From contig NZ_JABSNU010000003.1 of NCBI RefSeq assembly GCF_013266735.1, positions 620,001-684,000 of the forward strand: a stretch of DNA of 64,000 nucleotides. The letters are read 5' to 3'. The translations under genes and the position numbers were made by a program. Shown one piece after another: positions 32,657 to 41,911 of this stretch. How positions within the stretch are numbered: position 1 is the first letter of the stretch; every line of letters begins with the position of its first letter. This stretch comes from Pedobacter foliorum. Lineage in GTDB: Bacteria > Bacteroidota > Bacteroidia > Sphingobacteriales > Sphingobacteriaceae. The notes beneath the pieces are model-generated. The model saw only the letters and a list, made by a program, of their open reading frames with translations. It did not search any database and had not been told where the DNA came from.

Positions 32657-34033
32657 ATGAAAATCAATTATAAAAATATTTTAAAATCGGTGATTGTACT
32701 ATCTGTACTGGCAGGGACTGGGACTGGCTGTAAGAAATTTTTAGAAGCCCCCCCTCCCGAATCAATTCCTAAAGAAGTGGCGTTGGCCGATGAGGCAGGA
32801 GTGAAGTCTGTAATGAATTCAGCATACCAAATTGTTGGTGGAGGAAATATGTTTGGGGGTAAGATTCAGGCTATTAATGAAATGTTGGCTGATCAATTAG
32901 AAGGCATATTGTTTAATGGTGATTTCGGTGAAATTTATGGCCGTAAAACATCAGTGTTTGGTGCTTACAAAAATGATATGTACCAAGATATGTATCAAGC
33001 TATTTTTAGAGCCAATACTGTTTTGGAGAATCTTGATAAGGCAACTACGATGCGCGATAATCTTGAAGGACAGGCTAAATTTATTCGAGCCCTTTCTCAT
33101 TTTGAATTAGTAAAGTTGTTTGCGCAGCCGTATGGCTTTAGTTCTGATAATAGTCATCTAGGTGTTCCTTTAAGATTAAATACAGCTATTAATGCCGGTG
33201 TTAGAGCCACAGTAAAGCAAGTTTATGATTTGATCATAGAAGATTTGAAAGCCGCTGAAATTAAACTACCAGAGGTTAATGGTGGCTATGCAACCAAGTG
33301 GGCTGCTAAAGCCCTATTAGCTAAAGTTTATTTTCAAATGAACGATTTTAACAATGCCTATGCTTATGCCAATCAGGTGATTGAAAGCAAAAAGTTTACA
33401 TTGGATGCAACTTATTCACTTCGGTTTTCCGAGGCTGGATCAGCAGAAAGTATTTTTCAAATTATAAGTACCAGGGGAGCTTATGAAGCAGGAGGAGAAT
33501 TACGTACTCAGTTTAGATCAGATATTAGTCTACCTACTATGAAATTTACATCAGCTTTTTATGCTTCTGTAAATACCTCTTCAGATGTACGAAAAACATG
33601 GTTTAACGCTGTGAAATATCCTGGCAATATTGTTATAACCAAATACAACAGTGATAGATTTAATGTGCCGGTGATTCATCTTACTGAAATGAAGCTAATC
33701 AGAGCCGAGGCAGCTGCCGAAAATAACGCCAATCTGGATGTAGCTATTAAGGATGTTAATGACATTTTGAATAGGGCGTATGCAGGTACAAAAAGTATTC
33801 CTTCAAACTCAAGTGCTGCATTGATAAAAACAAATGCCCGTTTTGAGCACAGTATCGAAATGGCTGGAGAAGGCAATAGAATATCAGAGATTAAAAGGAT
33901 TGGTGCCAGAGGAGAAAATGTTGATAAAAGAGGTTCAGTTTGGAACTGCCCAGGATTTGTCCTTCAGTTTCCTCAAGGAGAGATGGCAACTAACACAAGT
34001 TTTCAACGCAATCCAGAAGGCAATTGTTTTTAA
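32657..34033 (+). CDS. SusD/RagB-family glycan-binding lipoprotein
   Basis: A 458-residue outer-membrane lipoprotein that caps the SusC channel and binds the glycan. The signal peptide ends at a Cys in GTGCKKFLEAPPPES, the usual SusD start. TPR-like helices (YQDMYQAIFRANTVLENLD, EGQAKFIRALSHFELVKLFAQPYGF) and the C-terminal SusD domain (LTEMKLIRAEAAAE, RFEHSIEMAGEGNRISEIKRIG) follow. It starts 24 bp after susC and is surely co-transcribed. At 458 residues it is shorter than many starch SusD proteins. Confidence 0.93.
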   Translation: MKINYKNILKSVIVLSVLAGTGTGCKKFLEAPPPESIPKEVALADEAGVKSVMNSAYQIVGGGNMFGGKIQAINEMLADQLEGILFNGDFGEIYGRKTSVFGAYKNDMYQDMYQAIFRANTVLENLDKATTMRDNLEGQAKFIRALSHFELVKLFAQPYGFSSDNSHLGVPLRLNTAINAGVRATVKQVYDLIIEDLKAAEIKLPEVNGGYATKWAAKALLAKVYFQMNDFNNAYAYANQVIESKKFTLDATYSLRFSEAGSAESIFQIISTRGAYEAGGELRTQFRSDISLPTMKFTSAFYASVNTSSDVRKTWFNAVKYPGNIVITKYNSDRFNVPVIHLTEMKLIRAEAAAENNANLDVAIKDVNDILNRAYAGTKSIPSNSSAALIKTNARFEHSIEMAGEGNRISEIKRIGARGENVDKRGSVWNCPGFVLQFPQGEMATNTSFQRNPEGNCF

Positions 34034-34056
34034 TCTAAATTTTAAAAGATAAACGT

Positions 34057-34554
34057 ATGAAACGTATTCAATATATTCTATTCGCCATCTGTATTCTATC
34101 GATATGGAGCTGCAAGCCTGAAAAGTTTGCCCCGATTGGCGAACCCCAAAATGTTGTTAAATCTATTCAGGGTACATGGGGATTAACTAAAGTGACACAA
34201 ATTGACCAGGATGCTAATACAAAGGGTTTCCCTTATAAACAGTTAGACATTACTGCTGTATATCCTTATACTGATCTAGTACTTGCATTTCAGGGTGATG
34301 CGGAAGGGAATCCTTCTACATTTACCATCAATTCGGGTAATTCACCTCAAATAGCAGAGTTAACTTCAGGTAGCTGGACTGTAGATGATGCAAAAGCACC
34401 GTCTATCATTTCTTTAAAGAATGGGGAAGTAACTAATAGTCTAAGCATAGGTTCCTATGTAAGCCTTAAGTCAGGCAAGTTGATTATCAAAAAAGATAAA
34501 AAATTGAATGGGAAAGTAATTCTTTCTTATCAGTATGAATTCACTAAAAAGTAA
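34057..34554 (+). CDS. Small lipoprotein of the glucan locus (DUF5004/lipocalin-like)
   Basis: A 165-residue predicted lipoprotein (signal peptide ending WSC, Cys19). The mature part reads as a small beta-barrel: IQGTWGLTKVTQID near 40, TDLVLAFQGD near 78, GSWTVDDAK near 107 and ILSYQYEFTKK at the end. This pattern resembles lipocalin-like DUF5004 proteins of Bacteroidetes; the assignment is tentative. It lies between susD and a second small exported protein in a tight run of genes, so an accessory glycan-binding or surface role is likely. It overlaps no gene; the next true start is 8 bp after its stop. Confidence 0.75.
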   Translation: MKRIQYILFAICILSIWSCKPEKFAPIGEPQNVVKSIQGTWGLTKVTQIDQDANTKGFPYKQLDITAVYPYTDLVLAFQGDAEGNPSTFTINSGNSPQIAELTSGSWTVDDAKAPSIISLKNGEVTNSLSIGSYVSLKSGKLIIKKDKKLNGKVILSYQYEFTKK

Positions 34555-34561
34555 CCTGATC

Positions 34562-35338
34562 ATGAAAAAAATATTATTACTAATTATATGCAGTTTTGGT
34601 GCAATGTGGGCGTCAGGACAGGGAAAGGTTACTTTTAGTCCGGCAACATTTACCTCTGAGGATGAAGTAACCATAACATTGGATGTTACCGGTACACCAT
34701 TGGCAGGAACCAATGATGTTTACATATGGGCCTTTTCTAATGATGGCGTGGGCGGTGGTAAAGATGCTACTACCAACGGACAGTGGGGTAGTTCATCGGA
34801 GGATGCGAAGATGACTAAGACAGCTACCAATATATTTACATTTAAGTTTACCGCAACAACATTGTTTGGTCAGAGTCCTGCTGAGCTCATTAACTTCGGG
34901 TTTTTAGGTAAAGCTAAGGACGGTTCGAAACAAACCCCCGATTATAAGCCATTTAAGTTTGATCCCTTAGTATTTACTGCTTCACAATTCAGACTATTTC
35001 CTGCAAAACTGGATTATACGGATATGGCGACGGTATATTTTCATCAGAATCTGGCTACCGATATAAACCTGCAAAGAATGGCCAATATAAAAGTATCACT
35101 TAGCTTTTATGATGCAGCTGGTAATGTCGTTGGTTCAAAACAAGGTATTGCTATAGTAAAGGAATCAACTATTCTGTTCTCCTCATCTTTTATACCTGGA
35201 AGAGTGATTACACTACCTGCAGGAACCAAATTGAGCAAGTTTACCTACCAGTTTACAGGTACGGTAAAAGATGCTAATGGCCTGGATATACCTGCCAATG
35301 GTCCTGTTACAGAAGTGATTTATACAGTGTTCAATTAA
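34562..35338 (+). CDS. Exported protein of unknown function in the glucan locus
   Basis: A 258-residue secreted protein with signal peptide (about 1-19, ending WASGQ). The mature part starts with an E-set/Ig-like strand pattern (VTFSPATFTSEDEVTITLDVTG), contains NDVYIWAFSNDG and a DAKMTKTATNIFTFKFTATTLFG stretch, and ends with a second beta-rich half. It may belong to a DUF4961-like family seen in such loci, but I am not certain. No Cys follows the signal, so it is periplasmic or secreted rather than lipid-anchored. I start it at 34562 because an upstream ATG would overlap the previous gene and hide the signal peptide. Confidence 0.72.
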   Translation: MKKILLLIICSFGAMWASGQGKVTFSPATFTSEDEVTITLDVTGTPLAGTNDVYIWAFSNDGVGGGKDATTNGQWGSSSEDAKMTKTATNIFTFKFTATTLFGQSPAELINFGFLGKAKDGSKQTPDYKPFKFDPLVFTASQFRLFPAKLDYTDMATVYFHQNLATDINLQRMANIKVSLSFYDAAGNVVGSKQGIAIVKESTILFSSSFIPGRVITLPAGTKLSKFTYQFTGTVKDANGLDIPANGPVTEVIYTVFN

Positions 35339-35348
35339 TCTTAAGGCG

Positions 35349-36812
35349 ATGAAATACAAAATATTATATACACTTCTGGCATTTGGAATAATTGCATGTG
35401 GGTGTAAAAAAACAACGTTTGACGAAGCATCGAAGGGTGAGGCACTAGGTGCTTTTGCGGTAACAGCTCCAGCTAACAATACCATGCTGGTCTTAAATTC
35501 GGCCACCCCGAATAAAGCAATAACAATCACTTGGTCGGCTGCTAAACCAGGGGTAAATACCGCACCAACTTATAAATTTGTTGCCGCTTTAAAAACAGGT
35601 TCAATTGAGCAGCCTATTGTTGAATTCCCGTCGGATAATGGTGGTAACGCGACTAAGCTAACTTTAACGCAAAAGCAACTGGATGATGCTTTAAAAGCCA
35701 AAGGCATTGCCGATGGTGCTAAAGCTGAATTGATATGGCGAGTAATTGCCGACAATGGTTCGATAAAAGTAAATGGAGATACCTTTAATATTTCTATAAC
35801 CAGATTTGGTGATGGTGTATCTAACTTTATATTGTATGGGCCGGTTTCAAGTGCGGACGTAATTACCATCAATCCGATTTTAACTGCACAGTCATTAAAC
35901 TTTAAATGGCAGAAATCTTTTGCAGGAAAAGCTGGTGCAAGCGTAACTTATAAGGTGAAATTCATAAAACCTGATGGAAGTTTTACTACACCATTGTTCG
36001 AATTTACATCAAACAATAGTGGATTGGATTCTAACTTATCTGTAAGCTATAAAGATTTTGATGCTGCGCTTACTGCTGCGGGCTTAGCGGATCAGTCAGC
36101 TATTGCTAAATTAAAGTGGAGTGTTGAGGCTACTTCTGGTACTTTCACTAAATTCTCTGATTATACAAATGACGTTTCCATTTTAAGAGATGTAAACCTA
36201 TATATGGTTGGTGATGCTTCTGAATTTGGTTGGGACAACGGCAATCCAACTTATATGTATCGTGATGAGACCGACAGAGGGTCATATATCTATACTGGAT
36301 ATTTAAATGCCGGCGACTTTAAATTTATTACTGTTGTTGGCAGTTGGGATACCCAATATGGCAATAATGGTAGCAACGGTGTATCTCTCAAAGCTAAAGG
36401 ATCTGACCCTGATCCGGGAACTTATAAAGTAACAACTGCGGGATTTTATACAGTAAAGATCAATATAAATGCTATGACTTTCTCTATCACTCCTTACAGT
36501 ACCACTGGAGCAACAGTATATCCTTCTATCGGAATTATTGGGAATTTTAATGGTTGGGGTGATATTACTGCAATGAGCAAAACGGCATTTAATCCACATA
36601 TCTGGATGATTACCCAAATATTCGCTGCCGATACGGAGCTGAAATTCAGAATTGCTTCAGGTTGGGATGTGAACTGGGGTTCTGCTCCAACAAATAAAGA
36701 AGGTAAATATGGTAAAGGCGTTAGAGATGGAAGTAACCTGATTGTGAAGGCAGGGACCTATAAAATCCTATTCAACGATTTGACCGGTGACTATATTTTC
36801 TATACGAAGTAA
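35349..36812 (+). CDS. SusE/SusF-like starch-binding outer-membrane lipoprotein
   Basis: A 487-residue lipoprotein (signal peptide ending IIACGC, so the acylated Cys is either of two). It has two SusE-type Ig modules (about 35-150: ITITWSAAKPG...YKFVAAL; about 165-275: LNFKWQKSFAGKAGASVTYKVKF). Two starch-binding-like modules follow (about 280-380: NLYMVGDASEFGWDNGNPTYM; about 390-487: IGIIGNFNGWGDITAM). It would hold alpha-glucan at the cell surface next to SusC/SusD. It starts 10 bp after the previous gene. A hairpin separates it from the amylase gene. Confidence 0.9.
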   Translation: MKYKILYTLLAFGIIACGCKKTTFDEASKGEALGAFAVTAPANNTMLVLNSATPNKAITITWSAAKPGVNTAPTYKFVAALKTGSIEQPIVEFPSDNGGNATKLTLTQKQLDDALKAKGIADGAKAELIWRVIADNGSIKVNGDTFNISITRFGDGVSNFILYGPVSSADVITINPILTAQSLNFKWQKSFAGKAGASVTYKVKFIKPDGSFTTPLFEFTSNNSGLDSNLSVSYKDFDAALTAAGLADQSAIAKLKWSVEATSGTFTKFSDYTNDVSILRDVNLYMVGDASEFGWDNGNPTYMYRDETDRGSYIYTGYLNAGDFKFITVVGSWDTQYGNNGSNGVSLKAKGSDPDPGTYKVTTAGFYTVKININAMTFSITPYSTTGATVYPSIGIIGNFNGWGDITAMSKTAFNPHIWMITQIFAADTELKFRIASGWDVNWGSAPTNKEGKYGKGVRDGSNLIVKAGTYKILFNDLTGDYIFYTK

Positions 36813-36845
36813 TGTGATTCGAATAAAAATGACATAAAGGCGTCT

Positions 36846-36881
36846 TCATCCTGAGCTTAAAATACAATGAGCTCAGGATGA
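36846..36881. repeat. REP-like hairpin E inside the glucan locus
   Basis: TCATCCTGAGCT and AGCTCAGGATGA are perfect 12-bp inverted arms around a 12-bp loop. The outer bases match the TCATCCTGA/TCAGGATGA ends of the REP-like family. It lies between the SusE-like gene and the amylase gene; it lacks a T-run, so it is more likely an mRNA processing or stability element than a terminator. Confidence 0.65.
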
Positions 36882-36934
36882 TATCACTTGAAAAAAGAAG
36901 TTCTTAATACAATTGACACGTAACCCATTTTAAA

Positions 36935-38782
36935 ATGAGAAAGATACTTATTGCCTTATTTTTTACCCTTTTTGCCAATTGGTCTCAAGCGCAGCAATTA
37001 GAGCGTATAGAGCCAATGTTTTGGTGGGTTGGGATGAACAACCCAAAGTTACAGTTATTAGTACATGGAACTGATATTGCTACTTTGGATGTGCAGTTAA
37101 ATTATCCAGGGGTTAAATTGGTAAAGGTAAACAAGGTTGAAAATCCAAATTACTTGTTCCTTGATCTTGAAATTGCTGCTGAAACGAAGCCAGGTAAATT
37201 TCCTATTGCGTTTACAAAAGGGGACAAAAAGAAATTGCAGTATGTGTATGAACTTAAGAAAAGAGAAAATGGCCCTTCCCGTATTCAGGGTGTAACCAGT
37301 AAGGATCTAATTTATTTGTTGATGCCTGACCGCTTTGCAAATGGTGACCCTAAAAATGATGTGATAAAGGGAATGCGAGAAACCAAATTGAATCGTGATT
37401 CTATGTATTATCGTCACGGTGGTGATATCCAGGGCTTGATTAATAAGTTGGATTATTTGAAAGATCTTGGTGTAACAGCAATATGGATGACTCCGGAAAT
37501 AGAAAATGATATGCCTTTGGTTTCATATCATGGTTACGCTGCAACCGATCACTACAAGATCGACCCGCGTTATGGCACTCTAGACCTTTATAAGACCTAT
37601 GTAGATAAAGCACATCAAAAAGGCTTGAAGATTGTAAAAGATATTGTACATAATCATATGGGTACAGGACATTGGTTTTACAATGATATGCCAATGAAAG
37701 ATTGGGTAAATCAATGGCCGGTATACACACAAACTAGCTATCGAGATGAACCTGTTATGGATCCTCATGTATCTGAAGCTGATAAAAAGAAAATGCTAGA
37801 TGGTTGGTTTGTGCCTTCCATGCCTGATTTTAATCAGAGAAATCCGTTTGTACAAAACTACATTACTCAAAATCATATTTGGTGGGTAGAGTATGCAGGT
37901 ATTGATGGGTTGAGATTGGATACTTATCCTTACAACGATCCTGACTATATGAAAGACTGGGCACAAAAGATAAAAGCAGAGTTCCCAACACTTTCCATCT
38001 TTGGTGAAACTTTGGTTCATACAGCTGCGGCTCAAGCCTTCTTTACCGGGGGCAACACTGTAAACCGTGGTTTTGATACAGAGTTGCCAGGTATAACTGA
38101 CGCAGTAATTAAAAATGCTATTTATGAGGCGTTGAATGGTAAAACAGGCTGGACAGATGGCATTTTTAGACTTTATTCAACCCTGGCGCAAGATTTTCTT
38201 TATCAGGATGCCGACCGTAATGTCATTTTTATGGATAACCATGATATGAGTAGGTTTTATTCTATGGTAAATGAAGATATCGACAAGTTTAAATCTGGGA
38301 TCGCCTTATTATTAACCATGCGTGGTATACCACAATTGTATTATGGTACAGAGATATTAATGAAAAACTATTCTAATCCTGATGGTTTGGTACGCTCTGA
38401 TTTTCCTGGAGGATGGCCGTCAGACAAATCAGATAAGTTTATTGAATCGGGTAGGACTGCACAAGAAAACGAGGCTTTCAATTTTGTGAAAACGCTTGCC
38501 AACTACCGTAAAAGTAACACTGCTTTACAAACAGGTAAATTAATGCAGTATGTGCCAGAAAACGGGATGTATACTTATTTCAGGTACCAACCTGAAGGTG
38601 GTAAAACGGTTATGGTGATTGTAAATGTAGATGATCAGGCAAAGAGCCTAAATACCTCTCGATTTGCAGAACGAATAGAAAAGGCAGTTTCTGCAACAAA
38701 TGTCATCACTAAAGAAAGACTCGATAACATAAAATCTATTACTGTACCTGCTAAAACAACGTTGGTACTTGAATTAAATTAA
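36935..38782 (+). CDS. Exported GH13 alpha-amylase/neopullulanase-like enzyme
   Basis: A 615-residue glycoside hydrolase with signal peptide (about 1-19, ending SQAQ), so periplasmic. The N-terminal domain (about 20-115, RIEPMFWWVGMNNPKLQLLVHG) is the cyclomaltodextrinase/neopullulanase N-domain. The catalytic barrel carries DRFANGD, VKDIVHNHMG, the nucleophile Asp in GLRLDTY (about 328), the acid Glu in FGETL (about 358) and the transition-state Asp in MDNHD (about 436). A C-terminal beta domain follows. It resembles Bacteroides SusA. It should cleave imported maltodextrins or pullulan. The pgmB ATG follows its stop codon directly. Confidence 0.94.
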   Translation: MRKILIALFFTLFANWSQAQQLERIEPMFWWVGMNNPKLQLLVHGTDIATLDVQLNYPGVKLVKVNKVENPNYLFLDLEIAAETKPGKFPIAFTKGDKKKLQYVYELKKRENGPSRIQGVTSKDLIYLLMPDRFANGDPKNDVIKGMRETKLNRDSMYYRHGGDIQGLINKLDYLKDLGVTAIWMTPEIENDMPLVSYHGYAATDHYKIDPRYGTLDLYKTYVDKAHQKGLKIVKDIVHNHMGTGHWFYNDMPMKDWVNQWPVYTQTSYRDEPVMDPHVSEADKKKMLDGWFVPSMPDFNQRNPFVQNYITQNHIWWVEYAGIDGLRLDTYPYNDPDYMKDWAQKIKAEFPTLSIFGETLVHTAAAQAFFTGGNTVNRGFDTELPGITDAVIKNAIYEALNGKTGWTDGIFRLYSTLAQDFLYQDADRNVIFMDNHDMSRFYSMVNEDIDKFKSGIALLLTMRGIPQLYYGTEILMKNYSNPDGLVRSDFPGGWPSDKSDKFIESGRTAQENEAFNFVKTLANYRKSNTALQTGKLMQYVPENGMYTYFRYQPEGGKTVMVIVNVDDQAKSLNTSRFAERIEKAVSATNVITKERLDNIKSITVPAKTTLVLELN

Positions 38783-39448
38783 ATGAATAATACTATCAAA
38801 AATATGGCCTGCATATTTGATCTGGACGGTGTATTGGTAGACACTGCAGTATATCATTATAAGGCCTGGAAGCAATTGGCAAATTCTTTGGGATTTGATT
38901 TTACCCATGCACAAAATGAGCAGTTGAAAGGAGTAAACCGTATGTGTTCTCTTGATATGATTCTTAAATGGGGAAACTTAGATAAATCTGAATCAGAGCG
39001 AGAAGAACTGGCTAGTTTAAAAAATTCATGGTATGTAGCTATGATTAGCAAAATGACTATAGCCGAAGTTTTACCTGGTTCGTTAAAGCTATTACAGGAT
39101 TTGAAGGAACAAGGTGTTAAAACCGCATTGGGTTCTGCCAGTAAAAATTCGGCGCTCATTTTAGAGCGTACCGGCTTGGTAGATTTTTTTGATGCTATTG
39201 TAGATGGTAACGCAGTAACTAGCTCCAAGCCAGATCCGGAAGTGTTTGTAAAAGGAGCCGAATTACTTAAGGTAGCAAATAAGGATTGCGTTGTTTTTGA
39301 AGATGCCATTGCAGGTGTACAGGCAGCTATAGCAGCAGGTATGAAGATTATAGGAGTTGGTGAAACAGGAAATTTACCAGGCGCACAGTTGGTTATTAAA
39401 GATCTCTCAGCAATTACAATTGAGGAAATCTTGTCATTGTACAATTAA
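38783..39448 (+). CDS. pgmB: Beta-phosphoglucomutase
   Basis: A 221-residue HAD-superfamily enzyme that converts beta-glucose-1-phosphate to glucose-6-phosphate. HAD motif I is FDLDGVLVDTAVYHYKAW (nucleophile and acid/base Asp). The cap has GVNRMCSLD, motif II is GSASKNS, and motif III/IV cover SSKPDPEVFVKGAELL and VVFEDAIAGVQAAIAAGM. It begins at the base after the amylase stop; an internal Met at 38804 is an alternative start. It is the partner of the next gene, whose product releases beta-glucose-1-phosphate. Confidence 0.94.
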   Translation: MNNTIKNMACIFDLDGVLVDTAVYHYKAWKQLANSLGFDFTHAQNEQLKGVNRMCSLDMILKWGNLDKSESEREELASLKNSWYVAMISKMTIAEVLPGSLKLLQDLKEQGVKTALGSASKNSALILERTGLVDFFDAIVDGNAVTSSKPDPEVFVKGAELLKVANKDCVVFEDAIAGVQAAIAAGMKIIGVGETGNLPGAQLVIKDLSAITIEEILSLYN

Positions 39449-39504
39449 TAAATATAAAAAGTAAACCAGAGTAACAACAGGTTGTATATCAGAGTAGAAT
39501 AAAG

Positions 39505-41820
39505 ATGAAGAATTATATAAAAGCAGATGAGTGGAATATTATTGAGGACGGTTTTGATCCTCATCTAAATAAAATATCAGAAAGCTTGTTCAGCATTGGT
39601 AATGGCCGTATGGGGCAACGTGCTAATTTTGAAGAAGCCTACTCTGGAGAAACCTTGCAAGGTAATTATGTGGCGGGTGTTTATTATCCAGATAAAACCC
39701 GTGTAGGTTGGTGGAAGAACGGTTACCCAGAGTACTTTGCTAAAGTGCTAAATGCTGCGAATTGGATTGGCCTTGATATTAAAGTTGATGATGAAGTTCT
39801 TGATCTTAATGTTTGTAGAGTATCTGCTTTTAAACGGGTACTGAATATGAAGGAAGGTACATTAAGTCGGAGTTTTACAGCTGAACTAAAAAATGGGAAA
39901 GTAGTACGTGTTGAAGCTATGAGGTTCTGTAGTATTGCTGATGATGAATTAGCGGCTTTACATTATTGCATTAGTCCGGTTAATTTTGAAGGAATAATCA
40001 CAATCACTTCTTTTATTGATGGAGACGTGAAAAATCAGGACGCAAATTATGATGAAAAATTTTGGAATGAAGTAAAGCAACAGCAAGATAGTAATGCAGA
40101 TTACCTGGTTTTACGGACCAAGAAAACCGAGTTTGATGTTTGCACCGCAGGTAAGTCGATTGTACTTTACAATGGTAAAGAATTGAGTCTGGATGTTGTA
40201 ACTAAAGATAAATATGTTGGCAGGACAGTTAATGTTCAGATTAAAAAGGGAGATTCCGTAAATATTTATAAAATAGTGACAACGCTTTCTTCTCAAAATT
40301 ATGAGAAGGGGCAATTGCTAGCAGTTGCTGAATTAAAGCTTGGGAAAGCTGTAAATAAAGGTTTTTACAAGTTATTGAAAGAGCAGGTGTTAGCCTGGAC
40401 GGTAAAATGGGAAGAAAGCGATATCATCATTAATGGTGACGTGGCGGCTCAACAAGCAATTCGCTTTAATATCTTTCAATTGAATCAAACGTATACAGGT
40501 AAGGATGCAAGATTGAATATTGGTCCAAAAGGCTTTACTGGCGAAAAATATGGAGGTTCTACTTATTGGGATACAGAAGCATATTGCATTCCCTTTTATT
40601 TGTCAACTGCCCCAGAAGAGGTGGCTAAGAACTTGCTGGTTTATCGTTATAAACAATTGGATAAGGCTATTGAAAATGGAGCAAAGTTAGGTTTTATTGA
40701 TGGTGCTGCTTTGTATCCAATGGTGACTATGAATGGTGAAGAATGCCACAATGAATGGGAGATCACGTTTGAGGAAATCCACAGGAATGGAGCAATAGCT
40801 TTTGCTATTTTCAATTATATCCGTTATACAGGGGATGAAAGTTATCTTGCTCAATATGGATTAGAAGTATTAATAGGGGTTGCTCGTTTCTGGAAACAAC
40901 GTGTAAACTGGAGTGCTGATAAGAATAAATTCGTAATGCTTGGTGTAACAGGGCCTAATGAATACGAAAACAACATTAATAACAATTGGTATACAAATAA
41001 ACTAGCCGCTTGGTGCTTAAGATATACAATAGAAGCTTCATCTGTTGTAAAACAGATTGCTCCTAAGGAATACAAAAAAATAGTAGCTAAGACCAGATTG
41101 GAAGAAGAGAAAGAATTTAGCGATTGGACTGCTGTTGCCGATCAAATGTATTATCCTTATGATGCCAAAGCAGATGTTTTTCTTCAGCAAGATGGGTTTA
41201 TGGATAAGGAGCAGATATTGGTTAAAGATTTACCTGCGGAAGACCGACCTCTTAATCAAAAGTGGAGTTGGGACAGGATATTACGATCATGTTATATTAA
41301 GCAGGCTGATGTGCTACAGGGAATGTACTTCTTTGAAGATGATTATGACTTGGAAACGCTAAGGAAAAACTTCAATTTTTATGAAAGCCGAACAGTTCAT
41401 GAAAGCTCATTGTCGCCATGTGTACATAGCATTTTGGCAGCAAAACTTAACGATGAAGAGAAAGCATATGAGTTTTATCTGCGTACCGCACGTTTAGATT
41501 TGGATGATTATAACAATGATACCGAGGATGGATTGCACATAACTTCTATGGCAGGTACCTGGATGAGTATTGTAGAGGGCTTTGCAGGAATGAGGGTTCG
41601 TAATGGACAATTAGTATTCAATCCCTTTGTACCAAAAGCATGGAATTATTTTTCCTTTAGCATAGGATTTAGAGGTGTTCAATTAAAGGTGAAAATTACT
41701 GCTGATCAGGTTCGGATTATAAATGGTTCTAATCAGATATTGGAAATAACTATATTTAATCAGTCTTATACTTTTCCTTCTGGTGAAAAGGCAATTACTT
41801 ATAATGAACAATTGGTATGA
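39505..41820 (+). CDS. GH65 family phosphorylase, probably maltose phosphorylase
   Basis: A 771-residue cytoplasmic GH65 enzyme; no signal peptide. Characteristic stretches are SLFSIGNGRMGQRANFEE (N-terminal domain), GPKGFTGEKYGGSTYWDTEAY near 340, the catalytic segment GEECHNEWEITFEEIHRNG near 412, GVTGPNEYENN near 480 and HESSLSPCVHS near 635. The adjacent beta-phosphoglucomutase and absence of a secretion signal favour phosphorolysis of an alpha-glucosyl disaccharide to glucose plus beta-glucose-1-phosphate. Maltose is the best guess; trehalose, kojibiose or nigerose phosphorylases look similar. Confidence 0.9.
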   Translation: MKNYIKADEWNIIEDGFDPHLNKISESLFSIGNGRMGQRANFEEAYSGETLQGNYVAGVYYPDKTRVGWWKNGYPEYFAKVLNAANWIGLDIKVDDEVLDLNVCRVSAFKRVLNMKEGTLSRSFTAELKNGKVVRVEAMRFCSIADDELAALHYCISPVNFEGIITITSFIDGDVKNQDANYDEKFWNEVKQQQDSNADYLVLRTKKTEFDVCTAGKSIVLYNGKELSLDVVTKDKYVGRTVNVQIKKGDSVNIYKIVTTLSSQNYEKGQLLAVAELKLGKAVNKGFYKLLKEQVLAWTVKWEESDIIINGDVAAQQAIRFNIFQLNQTYTGKDARLNIGPKGFTGEKYGGSTYWDTEAYCIPFYLSTAPEEVAKNLLVYRYKQLDKAIENGAKLGFIDGAALYPMVTMNGEECHNEWEITFEEIHRNGAIAFAIFNYIRYTGDESYLAQYGLEVLIGVARFWKQRVNWSADKNKFVMLGVTGPNEYENNINNNWYTNKLAAWCLRYTIEASSVVKQIAPKEYKKIVAKTRLEEEKEFSDWTAVADQMYYPYDAKADVFLQQDGFMDKEQILVKDLPAEDRPLNQKWSWDRILRSCYIKQADVLQGMYFFEDDYDLETLRKNFNFYESRTVHESSLSPCVHSILAAKLNDEEKAYEFYLRTARLDLDDYNNDTEDGLHITSMAGTWMSIVEGFAGMRVRNGQLVFNPFVPKAWNYFSFSIGFRGVQLKVKITADQVRIINGSNQILEITIFNQSYTFPSGEKAITYNEQLV

Positions 41821-41911
41821 TTACGCTCATCAAAATTACATCGCCAGCTCATCATACAAGTACAAATACTGCCGGTTTCTGCGCAGATTATAGAATTTTA
41901 ATACGACTTAA

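Noticed and set aside
38857..39444. 195-codon minus-strand frame
   Set aside because: Antisense shadow of pgmB, whose HAD motifs are intact.
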